Source: Tupaia tana (Eukaryota; Chordata; Mammalia; Scandentia; Tupaiidae). From it: a stretch of DNA of 64,000 nucleotides. This document shows positions 34,715 to 45,886 of the stretch, one piece after another. Where the stretch lies: NCBI GenBank assembly GCA_026018925.1, contig JAKSZU010000008.1, positions 8,670,415 through 8,734,414 on the forward strand. Reading direction: 5' to 3'. The translations under genes were made by a program, and so were the position numbers. The notes under the pieces were generated by a model. The model ran no database searches. It was not told the origin of the DNA and saw nothing but the letters and a program-made list of their open reading frames with translations. Numbering within the stretch: the first letter of the stretch is position 1; each line of letters opens with the position of its first letter.

Positions 34715-34949
34715 AAATTGACCTGGCTTGTCTAGGTTCTTTCATTTTCTTCTTCTAACTTGGCTTAATCAACAACTGTGGATCAAAGTCTTGAGTGCCT
34801 AGCTTGAAACACCAGGCCAGATCTCTAAGAAGTTCTCAAGTGAGTGCTTGAGTTTCAGGAAAATTAAATACAGACACATGGAAATAAGAGTTCAAAAACT
34901 AAGAAAATGGCCAACATAATCAAAGAGACATGTCTGGAGCTGAATATTA

Positions 34950-35760
34950 TATTCCAGAATTTATTTGGAAAGATTGGACCATAACAGAAGATAGATTAAT
35001 TACATGCGAATGAACTGGTGAAATAGCATTTTATGAGTTTTGTCTAAAACATTGCTGATTTTCTTCTAGGCTTTGTTTTCCAGTTTTAAGGATTTTTGTC
35101 CTGTTTTGAGTTGCCATTAGGTTCACGTACCTACTATTTGAACAGAATCCCAACCTGTTTCCTGGCTTTAAGTTTTAAGCATATTTCCTTAGTATTTCTT
35201 TGATTTATTAAAGCTAAAACTGCTTTTCTTGAAATTAAAAATATTTTAAAAAATACCTTTTTAATGACCATAGTAAGTTTTATAGCATCAGTTAGGTGTT
35301 ACCTTAGAGTATATTCATTCTACTCAAGAGTTTCACACCTAAAGTCAGACATGTATTCACTGATACGTACATTACCAGCTAAACTTGCTATTGAAAGTAG
35401 TTAGATTACTTAAGACATTTTGTGAATCAATAAAATGTGGGGGGTGGGGAAAGGAATGTAAAACAACTGTAGACACCTAAGTTAGTGTGGGAGGAGGGTG
35501 GAAAATGGCAGAGGGTGAGAAATAGGGGTTAAATATATATATATTTATATATACATATATATATGTATATATATATATTTATATATACACACATGTATAT
35601 ATATGAAACTAGAAATGGAAAATTAATGATGATAACATGTATGATTAAGCCACTATACAGCATATTTTGGATGGGAAATCACATTTTGTATGCTGTGACA
35701 ATGCTCAGGGAATGAATGTAAATTAATTAATAAAAAATGTTTCAGAAGAAAATTACAGTG
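34950..35760 (+). mobile_element. L1/HAL1-like 3' end, 5'-truncated
   Basis: This segment is the reverse complement of 56170-56985 at good identity. Shared landmarks are ACCTACTATTTGAACAGAAT, GATTTTCTTCTAGGCTTTG and GGGAAATCACATTTTGTATG, and it ends in TTAATTAATAAAAAATG. A (TA)n expansion lies at 35525-35610. No ORF. Confidence 0.75.
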
Positions 35761-36435
35761 CACTTGTAACAAGATTCTAGCTTTGTCCATCATTTTAGTT
35801 TAAGGTATTTTGTGAATCAATAAAATGTGGAAAAAATGTAAAAAAAAATTAAAAAACAACAAAAACATGTAACAGACACAAGTATAGAAGTTATTGTGTA
35901 AAATATTATCTTTGACTTACTTGATATCCAATGTATTTATGCTTTGAAAACCAATATCGTATGCTATAAAGATGTATAATGATTAAATGTAAATTTAAAA
36001 AATAAATTAAAAAATTACCTAAAAAATAATTTTCCCGAACTGCAGATGAATTGTTATCCACAGCCAGGAAAATAGTCTTGTATTTTGCTGCTCTCGGTAG
36101 CAAGAAGTAAAAAAGAAGATCCTTTTTCTTTTTCTTTGCATGAAAAGAGAAAGTTGTCTTGCATTGGTTGTATTTCACGTACTGTTCAAGAGTTCTTTAT
36201 TTTATGGCTACTTTTGATTTCACACTAGCAATCTTCTTTAAACAACAACAGTTAAGATCAAACACTTTGCTCGTTGCCTTGATCAGAGTTTAGTTTCTAA
36301 TGGTTCAATCCCAAGTATTTGTGATTTATATTTGACTAATGCCCATCAATATAAATTTCCTTACAGACACATCATTGTAAATCCAGTGACCACTTATCTT
36401 TTATGTTTTGGAGAATGAGCCTCTTTTTTTCTTGT
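35761..36435. other. Unassigned AT-rich sequence with a small duplication
   Basis: TTTTGTGAATCAATAAAATG occurs at about 35419 and again at about 35808, so a piece of the preceding L1-like 3' end is repeated. A short minus-strand ORF (35906-36178) is not convincing. Confidence 0.4.
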
Positions 36436-36712
36436 TTATTTTTTTATTTTTTAAAAATTTATTTATTGTCCCCATGAGTAGGAGAGAGTAAGTGAGGCAG
36501 AGAGAAAGAGAGAGAAAGGAAGTACCCCTAAGAAGGTCCCAGTGTTGATTTACCCTCAGCTTCAGCCAGCCTCCCTGGATCATGGGCACATACATGCCTG
36601 GCACACTCAGAGAGGTCTCTGAAACATAGATCCAGAACCTTTCCATGTGGGTCAACCTCACAAGAGTTTTGTGTTTTTCTGTTCTGCCACTGTCAAGCCC
36701 TTTCTCTGTGAT
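36436..36712 (-). mobile_element. SINE-B copy
   Basis: AAATTTATTTATTGTCCCC, a GA-rich tract, CCTCCCTGGATCATGGGCAC, ATACATGCCTGGCACACTCA, GAGGTCTCTGAAACATAGAT and the final TTCTGCCACTGTCAAGCCC define the best-preserved SINE-B copy in the window. Confidence 0.75.
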
Positions 36713-37164
36713 TTCGTTTTTATTCTTGTATATACGAATATGTAGACAGATACAGGAACTATTGGATTGTCAGAAAAGTCATGACATATTTTTTCTATGT
36801 AAAAATGCAGCATGACTTTTCTAACCCAGTATTTCTCTAATTTTGTACTTTAGGATGTTAATTTTTATTATATAATAATTTTGTTCTTTGAAATTTACAA
36901 GGTTGGTAATAGTCTTTATATGTAATTGTTAAGTAGCCTAATTAATTAGCTTCTCAACTTAAAAAAAATTATTGCCTCCTGCAATGAGAAAAATTCAACA
37001 CTAAGGAATATTTTGTCAGATAGCACTGAGTTTGGGAGAGTTATAAGTATTTTATTATTTAAGATTCCCCCAAGAACCAATGTTTGTTCTTTGGGAGTGA
37101 TGCAGTCTCTGTTGAGATTGTATGGCTAATTGATATGAAAGAAGTAATTCTACAACAGTTACAA
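36713..37164. other. Unassigned AT-rich sequence
   Basis: Contains an imperfect inverted pair around 36775 and 36812 (AAAAGTCATGACATAT / GCATGACTTTTCTAA), possibly a small hairpin element. Nothing else seen. Confidence 0.35.
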
Positions 37165-37294
37165 TAATAACTTTTTCTTTATTGAGTGGCTTTATATCCC
37201 AGGCACCATACTATGTGCTTAAGAATGTTGTTTGATTTAGTTCTTTTTTTAATCTAATTTTATTCGTTGTGATTATTTTATTTTTGAAGTTGAA

Positions 37295-37349
<55 letters not shown>

Positions 37350-37540
37350 AGAAGGAAAGTGAGAAAGAAGGTTGCTAAGTCCGGGACTTGAAACATGGTT
37401 AGCCATATGCCCTAACCAACATGCTCCTGCCGGCCTCCTTATTTTGTTCTAATAAAAGCGTATGAGGAATGTATCAGTTTAATTGTTTGAAAAACTGAGA
37501 CAGAAAGTTTGTTAACTTACCTAAAATAAATTTTCAGGGG
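37165..37540 (+). repeat. MIR-like relic split by a SINE-C
   Basis: CTTTATATCCCAGGCACCAT (left) and ATTGTTTGAAAAACTGAGAC (right) fit MIR. A reverse SINE-C with a long (GA)n run (37298-37350) sits between them at 37245-37432. Confidence 0.5.
37245..37432 (-). mobile_element. SINE-C copy with long GA microsatellite
   Basis: Tail TTTATTCGTTGTGATTATTT, TTGAACAAAGAGAGAG, about 50 bases of GA repeat, then the reverse head GTCCGGGACTTGAAAC ending CTGCCGGCC. Confidence 0.8.
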
Positions 37541-37959
37541 CTAGAGCCCAAGATGGTTTTGTCTAACCTTAAAGACCTACTACTGTCTATTCCTTACAGT
37601 GATACTATTCAAATGTAAGAGAAGTCAAGCCATTTTGTGATCATAGATACAATTTATTGCGGTGCTAAAAATTTTAATGTATTGATTTCCAGGAATAGTT
37701 CTGTTCCTCCTGTTTGGTGTTGCTTATAAGTCATCAAAGATTTTTCTGGTCTGTAAATATATGTTGAGAAGAACAATTGACATATGATTATAAAAACTCT
37801 ATAAATATAAAATAACAATTCTAGAGGGAATTTTTTCAATCATAAAGTAAAAATGTTCTTTTGTTTTGGAAGAACTCAAACACAATTTTTCTATATGCTG
37901 ATACTCTAAAAGGGCTTTTTACTTATAATATACAATTCCTCATTTAAAATTATATGTAT
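37541..37959. other. Unassigned sequence
   Basis: No gene or clear repeat. Confidence 0.35.
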
Positions 37960-38170
37960 TTTGGGGGCCAGCCCGTGGTGTAGTGGCTAAGGCAGCTGGA
38001 TCTCACATGGCCACCTATGTGTTCAAGTCCTGGACACGGTGGCTTGAGAAACATGCTGGGTGTGTTTGTGCACACGTGCATGCGTGTGTGTCCAAAACCC
38101 CAAGAGGAGCATGGAAGAGAAGAGATTGCAGCATGGCTATCCCCTCTGAGGGTGCTTTCTCATTTAAAAA
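37960..38170 (+). mobile_element. SINE-A, older variant, 3' end shortened
   Basis: GGGGGCCAGCCCGTGG head, body GAAGAGAAGAGATTGC, and CCCTCTGAGGGTGCTTTC. It runs into an A tract without the usual CT region. Confidence 0.82.
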
Positions 38171-38467
38171 AAAATTATATGTAATTTCTGTTCATATATT
38201 TGCCTATTTAAGAAGGTAAAAGTGATATACCATATGGTAAAGAAGTCCAATAGTGTAGGAAAGCATATAATTAACAGTTAATATCTTCCATCCCTCAACT
38301 TCAACTTTTAAGCTGTATTTAAAAAGGTATCTTCTCATATTTTTCCTCGTAAATTTTAAATGTGTGTACCAATTTGTATATGTAGCTATCCTTTGTATTT
38401 ATAAAATTGAGATAATAGTATCCATATTGTGCCATATTTTGCCTTATTGGTTTTGTTCTTGTTGTTT
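38171..38467. other. Unassigned sequence
   Basis: AT-rich; nothing recognised. Confidence 0.35.
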
Positions 38468-38716
38468 TAAAAATTTTTGCCACAGAGCACATGCATTTAC
38501 CAGAGAGAGACAGAGAGAGAGAGAGAGAGCAGGAAAGTGAGAAATCACTCCCTAGGGGTGATAACTCCACTGCAATCCCTATTCTATTCTTATTTTAGGA
38601 TTTTGGGTGCACACACATGCATGCACATATGCCCAGTATGTTTTTCAAGCTGCTAAGTTTAGGACTTAAACTGTGGGAATCCAGTGCCTTAACCACCACG
38701 CCACCTGTTTGACCTC
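38468..38716 (-). mobile_element. SINE-A, older copy
   Basis: TTTTTGCCACAGAGCACATG, GA tract, ACTCCCTAGGGGTGATAA, head remnants ending CCACCTGTTTGACC. Confidence 0.8.
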
Positions 38717-39211
38717 TTTGTTAGTTCTTTCCAAAACTTCTGTAGGATTTATTGAGTTGCGTACTATTCTTTTTTAAAAAGTACATATTGACAAATTATA
38801 GTTGTATATATTTTTTGGATACAAAGTGATGTTATGAGTTTTTAATACAATGTGGAATAATTAACATGTTAATCATTTCAAATACTGTATTTAACATTTT
38901 TTTGTGATGAGAACACTTGCAATTTACTTTCTTAGTAAGATTGAAATATATAATATTCAATTATTAGCTATATTTACCATGTTATGAAATTAATTTAAGA
39001 ATATGTTTTTTTTATCCTATCTAACCAAAGCTCTGAGTCCCTTAATCATTATCCTCCCATTATCTCTATTCCCAGCCTTTGAGAACTACCTTTTTACTTT
39101 CTCCTTCTGTAAGTTTGGTTATTTTAGATCCCACATGTAAGTGAGAACATGTGGTATTTTTCTGTGTTTGGCCTATTTCACTTAGCATAATGTTCTCTAA
39201 TTCCATCCATG

Positions 39212-39479
39212 GTTTTTTTTAATTTTTTATTTTTTTGGAGAGGTTTTTGCTATAGGTCGCGTGCACTCGCCAGATAGAGAGAGACAGAGAGATAGAAAGC
39301 AAGAAATCACCCCCCCGGGGGGATGGCCACGCCGCAATCCCTTCTCCTCCATTCTCTCAGGATCTTGGGCACACACGCACACGCGCCCGGCGTGAATTTA
39401 AGCCACCGGGTCCGGGACTCGAACTGCGGTCGACTACATGGGAGTCCAGCGACATAGCCATTACGCTAACTGCCGGTCC
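39212..39479 (-). mobile_element. SINE-A, full length, young
   Basis: Nearly consensus copy with a 9-bp target duplication CCATCCATG (39203-39211, 39480-39488) in the old L1. Confidence 0.94.
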
Positions 39480-39885
39480 CCATCCATGTTGTTTTAAACG
39501 ACAGAATGTCTTCCTTTTTACAAGCTGAATAGTATTCCATTATATGTTTTTACTATTTTAGAAAAATCTATTCATCCCTTGGTGGGCACTTAGGTTGATT
39601 ACATAACTTGCCTATTGTGAATAGTGTTGTGATGAACATGGGATTGCAGACATTTCTTCAACACAGTAATATTATCTCTTGGGCAAATATTGCTAGAACA
39701 CAGTAATTCTACTTTTAGATTTTTGAGGAATGCTGTTTTCTATAATGACTACTAATTTATATTCCTTCTAACAGTGTGCAAAAATTCCCCTTTCTTTACA
39801 TCCTTGGCAACATTGCTTATCTTTTGTCTTTTTGGTAGTAGCTATTCTAACAGGTGTGAAGTGATACCATTGTGTTGTTGTTGTT

Positions 39886-40139
39886 TAGGAGAGATTTTTG
39901 CTGTAGGGTGCTTGCACTTGCTGGAGAGACAGAGAGAGGCAGAGAGAGAGAAAGTGAGAAGTCACCCCCTGGGGAAATGGCCATGCCACAATCCCTTTTC
40001 CTCCATTTTCCTTTTGGGAGTTTGGGCACATATGCACATGTGCCCAGTGTGAGTTTCAAGGCACCAGGTCCAGGACTTGAACTGCAATTAGCCATGTGGG
40101 AGTCTAGTGCTTTAACCACTACACTACTTGCTGGCCTCC
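39886..40139 (-). mobile_element. SINE-A, intermediate age
   Basis: GGAGAGATTTTTGCTGTAGG through the reverse head ending TACTTGCTGGCC. It splits the old L1; an imperfect CATTGTG flank is seen on both sides. Confidence 0.87.
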
Positions 40140-40830
40140 ATAGCATTGTGTTTTAAATTTGCATCTCCCTGATGAAAGGTGATATTGAGCATTTTTTAAT
40201 GTATCTGTATGTCTTCTCTTGAGAAATGTCTCAGGTTCCTTATCTATTTGTTGAATTACTTGTTTTCTTTCCATAGAGTTGAGTTCCATATATATTAATA
40301 GATTAATATTGTATATTAATCTCTTAGCAAATGTATGGCTTACAAATATTTTCTCCCAATCTAAAGGTTTTATTTCCCTCTCTTAATTGTTTTCTTTGTT
40401 ATACAGAAGTTGTTTATTCTAATTTAATTCCATTTGTCTATTTTTGCTTTTGGTGCCTATGCTTTTAGGGTCAAATATGAAAAAAATTATCAGCCCAACA
40501 AATGTATATTTTTTTCCTTTTTTATTTTCCTTTACTAGTTTAACATCTTATATATAATTATTTAATTTATTTTATGTGAATTTTTATATATGGTGTGAGA
40601 GAATGGTCTATTACTTTGTTTATAGATATTCAGTTTTATCAATGCCATTTATTGATGAATGGGAAACTGCTCTTTTCCCCTTGTATGTTCATGCCAACTT
40701 TATTGAAAAATGGTTGTAGATGTTTGAGTTCACTTCTGGACTCTATTCTGTTCCACTGGTATATCTATTTTTATACTAATACTATGTTGTTTTTAATTAC
40801 TATTACTTATTACTATAGGTTCAAATAAAA

Positions 40831-41365
40831 AAAGTGAAACTGTTGCTATTGGCTGATCTTACATATAGAAAATCCTAAAGATTCCAACAAAAATAATGTT
40901 ATAACTAATAAACGAATTCAGTAAAGTTGCAAGATATAAATAACACACAAATCTGTATGTTAAGCCTGTACTAATAGTTAACTATGAAAAAAAGAAACGA
41001 GAATAATCCCATTTAAATAGCAATAACAGCAACAATAACAAAAGTACAAACTTAGGAATAAATTTAACCAAGGAGGTGAAAGAATTGTACACTGAAAACT
41101 ATGAAACATTAATGAAAGAAATTGAAGAAGGCACAAATGGAAAGATTCCATGTTCATGAAATGGAAGTATTAATATTGTTAAAATTTTCATAGTATTCAA
41201 AGCTACCTATAGAGCCAGTGCAATTTCTATAAAAATTCCAGTGTCATTTTTCATAGTGGTAGAAAAATCAATTTTAAGATTCACAAAAAAACACAAAAAG
41301 TACTTACTAAACAAGGAAATCATGAGGAAAAAGCAAAACCAAAGGCATCATACTATTTATAATAC
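40831..41365 (+). mobile_element. L1 ORF2 fragment
   Basis: AGGAATAAATTTAACCAAGG, GAGGTGAAAGAATTGTACAC, TGAAAACTATGAAACATTAA and TCCATGTTCATGAAATGGAA are the classic L1 ORF2 text in forward orientation. It is opposite to the L1 on its left, so this is a separate or inverted fragment. It carries stops and indels. Confidence 0.85.
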
Positions 41366-41795
41366 TATTTTAAAATATTTTTGTAGTATTTCATTGAGTC
41401 AAAATATATTTGACTATTCTATATTAAAAGATATATGATTGTGTCCAACTACTCACTTTAAAAGAATTTTGAAGAATGTCCTTAGTGTCCATAATTTGGC
41501 ATCTTTGTGAATATATTTGTTCAGTGAATTATAGCAGTAAGACTTTTAGGTCAAAGGGTATGTGTATTGTAAATTTTCCTAGATGTTGTCAAATTGCCAT
41601 ACAATCTGTGAGAAAGCCCGTTTTCCATACTCTTATAAAACTAGATATTTTTAAATGGAAGATTTTTACCATTCTGAAATATGATTTTCTTTAGTTACAA
41701 GGGAGGCTGAGCACATTTTTTATTTCTTGGTCACTTATGTTTTCTTTCTTTTTGAAAAAAAAAATGCCTTTTCATATTATTTTTAGAAATATTTT
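41366..41795. other. Old LINE-like trace
   Basis: TTTTAGGTCAAAGGGTATGT and GATGTTGTCAAATTGCCATA resemble an old L1/L2 3' region read in reverse. Uncertain. Confidence 0.4.
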
Positions 41796-41878
41796 TACTG
41801 TAGGGTGCATATACTCTCCAGAGAGACAGAGAAAGATAGAGACAGAAAGTGAGAAATTACCCCCCCCTCCTGGGCATG

Positions 41879-41909
<31 letters not shown>

Positions 41910-42003
41910 GTTGTGAGTTTAAAGCCTCCGGGTCCAAGACTTAAACCATGGTAGACTATGTGGGAGTCCATCAACATAACCATTATGCCATCTGCTGGTC
42001 CCC
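41796..42003 (-). mobile_element. SINE-A, body partly replaced by a CA microsatellite
   Basis: Tail and GA tract normal, then a CCCCCCTCC block followed by a (CA)n run (41879-41906) and the reverse head GTTTAAAGCCTCCGGGTCCA ending CTGCTGGTCCCC. Confidence 0.85.
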
Positions 42004-42184
42004 ATAGTTTATATTTCACCTTTACTAATTGTGTTATGACTTCTACAACTTTCGTTTATTGATGTTTAAAAAATCAATTTTATTTAGGCATAATTTGCAT
42101 AAATAAATGTACAGTGTGATGAATCTTAACAATTGTGTTCATTTATATACCTACCATCTCAATCCATATATAGAACAATTATGG

Positions 42185-42415
42185 GACCATCAGGTAACAT
42201 GGTGATTAAGGCACTGGACTTTCACATGGTCTACTGTGTTTCGAGTCTTGGACCTCACTGCTTGAAAATCACACCAGGCATGTGTGTGTGAGTGCCCAAA
42301 ATTTCAAGAGGAGAGTGAAGGAGAAGGGATTGCAGCATGGCCATCCTTCTCATTTTTTCTCTCATTGATTGATTTTCTCCGGTGAGTGCATGTGCCCTGT
42401 GGCAAAAAAAACCTG
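42185..42415 (+). mobile_element. SINE-A, older copy
   Basis: GGGACCATCAGGTAACATGG head, GGAGAAGGGATTGCAGC body, end GTGCCCTGTGGCAAAAAAAA. It is followed by a CATA microsatellite. Confidence 0.83.
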
Positions 42416-42589
42416 GATATATATCTCCATACATATACATACATACATACATACACACACATATATATTGCTTTTAGTATTTACAAATAAGTTTGTTTCT
42501 GGAAGTTATTTGTTATTCTTTGGAATCATATAGTATATATGCTTTTATGACTAGGGTTTTGGTCAGTATGAAGCTTGAGAGTCATCTAA

Positions 42590-42815
42590 ATTGTTGCAAG
42601 CGCACAATCTGGTGCCCAATCCCTCTGTAGCAAATGGAACTGCAGCTGAAAGCCACGTGACTGACTACAGGTCTGGATCCCTAGGTTGGCCTGAAAGCAC
42701 ACTAGCTACATGTGTACATGCCCAAGATCCTAAAAAAGCTAATAGCCAGAGGAAAGGGGATTACAGTGTGATAAAACCCTCTCAGGGTGCTCTCCTACTC
42801 CTGCACTTTATGGAG
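42590..42815 (+). repeat. Strongly diverged SINE-A-like relic
   Basis: Only scattered blocks remain (GTGTACATGCCCAAGATCC, GGGGATTACAGTG, CCTCTCAGGGTGCTCTC). It is the most decayed SINE-A relative in the window. Confidence 0.5.
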
Positions 42816-42857
42816 TTAAAAAAAGTTGTTTCATGTATTAATAGATTATGTCTTTTT

Positions 42858-43366
42858 TTTTTGGCCACAGGGTGCATGTCCTTGCTGGTGAGAGACAAAG
42901 AGAGGCAAAGTGAGCAATTACCCCTTAGGGGGATGGCCATGCTGCAGTCCCTTCCCCTCCATTCTCCTCTTGGGATTTTAGGCACACATGTACTTGTATC
43001 CAGCATAATTTTTTCTTTTTTTGGAGAGGTTTTTGCTATAGGGCGCGTGCACTCACCAGACAGAGAGAGACAGAGAGATAGAAAGCGAGAAATCACCCCC
43101 CAGGGGGGATGGCCACACCACAATCCCTTCTCCTCCGTTCTCCTCTCGGGATCTTGGGCACGCACGCACACGCGCCCGGCGTGAGTTTTAAGCCACCGGG
43201 TCCGGGACGCGAACCACGGTCGACTACGTGGGAGTCCAGTGACATAGCCATTATGCTAACTGCTGGTTCCCTATCCAGCATAATTTTCAAGCCACAGAGT
43301 CTAGAATTTGAACTGTGGTAGGCCATGTGGGAGTCCAGCGCCTTAACCACCATACCACCAGCTGGC
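42858..43366 (-). mobile_element. Older SINE-A split by a younger one
   Basis: Older copy in two parts, 42858-43012 and 43272-43366, ending CATACCACCAGCTGGC. The inserted copy is listed separately. Confidence 0.88.
43013..43271 (-). mobile_element. SINE-A, young, nested in an older SINE-A
   Basis: Full-length near-consensus copy with a 16-bp perfect target duplication TATCCAGCATAATTTT (42997-43012, 43272-43287). Same orientation as its host. Confidence 0.96.
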
Positions 43367-43439
43367 TGAGCAATTTATGCCTTTTAATTGCTGAGTTGCA
43401 TTCACTTATGCAACACATTTTGTCTGCCCAATCACCTGC

Positions 43440-43790
43440 TGTATTAGTTTTCTAGGGATTCCATAGCAAATTATTAGGTACCTAAAAGAATAGAACTTTA
43501 TTCATTTACAATTCTGGAGGCTAGAAGTCTGAATTTTCTCTCTGAATGCTCTAGGGGAAGATCCTTTCTTACCTTTTCCTAGCTTTTGGTGATTGCCTAC
43601 AGTCTTTTAGCAGTCTAACAGCTGCTAACAGCTGGATGGCTGCTATCTCTGCCTCCATGTTCATTTACATGACATTGTTCTCCCAGGCCATGTCCCTTCT
43701 TTTTTTAGAAGGACACTAGCCATATTTACTTAATTTTAACCTACAATAGTTACTCTCTAGCCTATGAATATTTATTCTTTCTATGTGCAG
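43440..43790 (-). repeat. MaLR-type LTR (MLT1-like), 3' LTR
   Basis: The + strand begins CTGTATTAGTTTTCTAGGGA and continues with ATTCTGGAGGCTAGAAGTCT and GAATGCTCTAGGGGAAGATC, the reverse reading of a MaLR LTR. A related LTR lies at 52100-52555, with matching internal sequence between. Recognised from memory of the family. Confidence 0.7.
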
Positions 43791-44027
43791 AAGGCATTTA
43801 CTGCATCCCAACATTCCGAAGTCTTAACCATTCCAGCATTAACTTTAAGTTTAAAAATCCCATCTAAATGTAATAATCTCAAAAAGTTCCAAATCTCATC
43901 TATATAATATATATCTGGTGTAGGTGGGGCTCTGGACATGATCCATCTTGGGCCACAATTCTTCATCTACAGACTTGTAAACCAGAAAACAAATGATTTG
44001 CTTCCAAATACAATGTTGGGAAATATA

Positions 44028-44102
44028 TATATTTATATTTATATTTATATTTAAATATTTATATTTATATTTATATTTATATTTATATTTATATTTATAT
44101 AT
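44028..44102. repeat. (TTTATA)n microsatellite
   Basis: About twelve units of a 6-bp repeat, with one irregular unit. Confidence 0.95.
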
Positions 44103-44944
44103 TGGGCATTCCCATTCCAAGAGGAAGATAGATATTGGAAGGGAAAAGGGAGTCAGATGTTTCAAGTAAGGCTCACACCAAGTATGGCAATTTCCATTAC
44201 ATTTCAAGACCTCAGAATAATCCACTAAGGCTCTGTTTTCTGGACTCTGCTGGTGCAGCAGCCCTTCTTGCTCAGCCTGCCTGGATAGTGGCTCCACAAT
44301 TTTTGACCCTTGATCATTCCTCTTTCATTTTATGCATCTCTGCTTCTTTCATCCGATAAAATAAAATTCTCAAAAACATCATTGATTCTATAAGTGTTAA
44401 GGGATTCACACTAATAGTCACAAGGGTTCTTTGCATATCCTTCCTAAATAACTTCATCTCTATTCCTGGCTTCTGCTGGGCTTATTGATTGGATGAATAA
44501 ATGACATGGCTAATCTTTTTAGCAAGAGTTGTTCAGCCATGCTCATGACCCTATTTCCAGAGCACCGTATCTATCTGGATAGGTTGAGAATTTTCCAAAT
44601 CATCAAGCACTAGTGTTGTTTTGCATGACAAGTTTTTCCATATCTCTTGAGCTTTAGTATAAGCAGCAAGAAGAAACCAGACCATATGTTTCACACTTTT
44701 CTTGGAAATCTTCTCAGCTACATATATGAGTTTATACTTACAAATTATACTTTCCATCACTGATCAGCAGAACACAGTTCAGTCAAGTTCAGTGCTACTT
44801 GATGACAAGAATCGCTTCCTCCAGTTTCCAGTAACATGTTTCCTATTGATATCCAGTTCTCACCAGAACCACTTAAAAAATCATACTTCTAGGCCCCATC
44901 ATGCTAGTGCAAATTGGTAGATGCTGTTACTTGTCAATCTGAAG

Positions 44945-45085
44945 TCATATGGCGAGACCAGAGTTCGATACCTGGTTCCCTTAAAGCTGAGGGCAGTGAT
45001 ATGAGTTTGTAGTGCCAACTTCTATGAAGGCTAAGGCAAGAGGATTGCAATATAGTGAGAACCTGTCTTAAAAAGAAATTGTATT
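44945..45085 (+). repeat. Fossil 7SL-derived SINE monomer
   Basis: GAGACCAGAGTTCGATACC, TTTGTAGTGCCAACTTCTAT, GAAGGCTAAGGCAAGAGGAT, TGCAATATAGTGAGAACCTG then TCTTAAAAAG follow 7SL/Alu-monomer text (pattern TGTAGTCCCAGCTACT, GGAGGCTGAGGC). No second arm is seen, so it looks like a free monomer. The divergence is high. Confidence 0.6.
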
Positions 45086-45129
45086 TCTAGTAATAATCGC
45101 TTCAGTCAAGTCAACTAGGTTCTTTTCTT

Positions 45130-45411
45130 TCTTTCTTTTTTTTTTTTAGAGAGGGATTTTTGCGATAGGGTGCTTGCACTCACCAGAGAGACAGAGAAAG
45201 ATGTAGAGACAAAAAGCGAGAACTCACCACCCCCCAGGGGGAGGGCCATGCCACAATCCCTTCTCCTCCATTCTCCTCTCATGATTTTGGGCACGCATGC
45301 ATGCACACATACCCTTCTGGCATGAGTTTTAAGCTGCCTGGCCTGGGACTTGAACTGCTTGTCAATTATGTGGGAGGCCAGTGATGTGACCATTACGCCA
45401 TCTGCTGGTCC
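45130..45411 (-). mobile_element. SINE-A, intermediate age
   Basis: GAGAGGGATTTTTGCGATAGG through the reverse head ending CATCTGCTGGTCCC. It is inserted in the MaLR internal region. Confidence 0.88.
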
Positions 45412-45469
45412 CTTCAAATCAATCAAGGTTTTTTTTTTTTAATATATATTATAAGCTATTTTATTCCAA

Positions 45470-45790
45470 TCAATTTGAAAAATGTATAAAACATCACCAA
45501 TTTCTAGGAAAACTTAACTTGCCAAAACTGACCCAAGAAGAGGATAGCTGACCTGAAGTGTTCCGTGACTATTACAGAGATAGGTCACTGGTCAAAACAA
45601 TTTCCACAAAGAAACTACATGCTTCCCCACTTGATTCTGACAAACATCCTAGGGATAAATATCTTCAGTTTGACATCAACTCTTGCATAAAATGAAAAAT
45701 GACATTCCCCAACTCATTGGATAAGTCTGGAATAACCTCCATGCTCAATCCTGACAAGGACAGTTTGAAAGAGGAAAATCTCAGATCAGT
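45470..45790 (+). repeat. L1 ORF2 fragment
   Basis: CTTGCCAAAACTGACCCAAG, TTCCACAAAGAAACTACATG and ACTTGATTCTGACAAACATC resemble L1 ORF2 in forward orientation, decayed. Confidence 0.55.
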
Positions 45791-45880
45791 CACTCACTCA
45801 TGACATAGGCTTTTTCTAACACATATCTCAAAATGTCCAGTCTCTACCTATTACCCAGTTCCAAACCCAATTTTACCTTA

Positions 45881-45886
45881 TTAGGT
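45881..45886. repeat. Provirus target duplication, left
   Basis: TTAGGT abuts the left LTR. Its partner is TAAGGT at 52064-52069. They are 6 bp, as typical for betaretroviruses, with one mismatch. Confidence 0.75.

Larger units (their letters stand above)
31860..34760 (-). mobile_element. Old L1 (ORF2 3' region), split by later insertions
   Basis: Segments 31860-32240, 32615-33140 and 34391-34760 read in order as a decayed L1 in reverse: CATCTCCCTAATGACTATTG, CTCCATTGAATGCTTTGAAT, and then CCCCAACTTTGTTCTCCTTT with CTAGGTTCTTTCATTTTC. It is split by SINEs at 32245-32606, a T/GT microsatellite, a younger L1 at 33143-34390, and a SINE-A at 34470-34714. Confidence 0.65.
38750..40830 (-). mobile_element. 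Old L1 3' region, interrupted by two SINE-A copies
   Basis: The segments at 38750-39202, 39489-39885 and 40140-40830 form one L1 in reverse: CACATGTAAGTGAGAACATG, GCATAATGTTCTCTAATTCC, GCTGAATAGTATTCCATTAT, TTTAAATTTGCATCTCCCTG, and GCTTTTGGTGCCTATGCTTT. No intact ORF. Confidence 0.8.
43791..45120 (-). repeat. MaLR internal-region relic
   Basis: From 43855 the text AATAATCTCAAAAAGTTCC, GTAGGTGGGGCTCTGGACAT, GGGCATTCCCATTCCAAGAG and GCTCTGTTTTCTGGACTCTG matches the internal region commonly found between MaLR-type LTRs. A TTTATA hexamer repeat (44028-44100) interrupts it. No coding frame survives. Confidence 0.55.
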
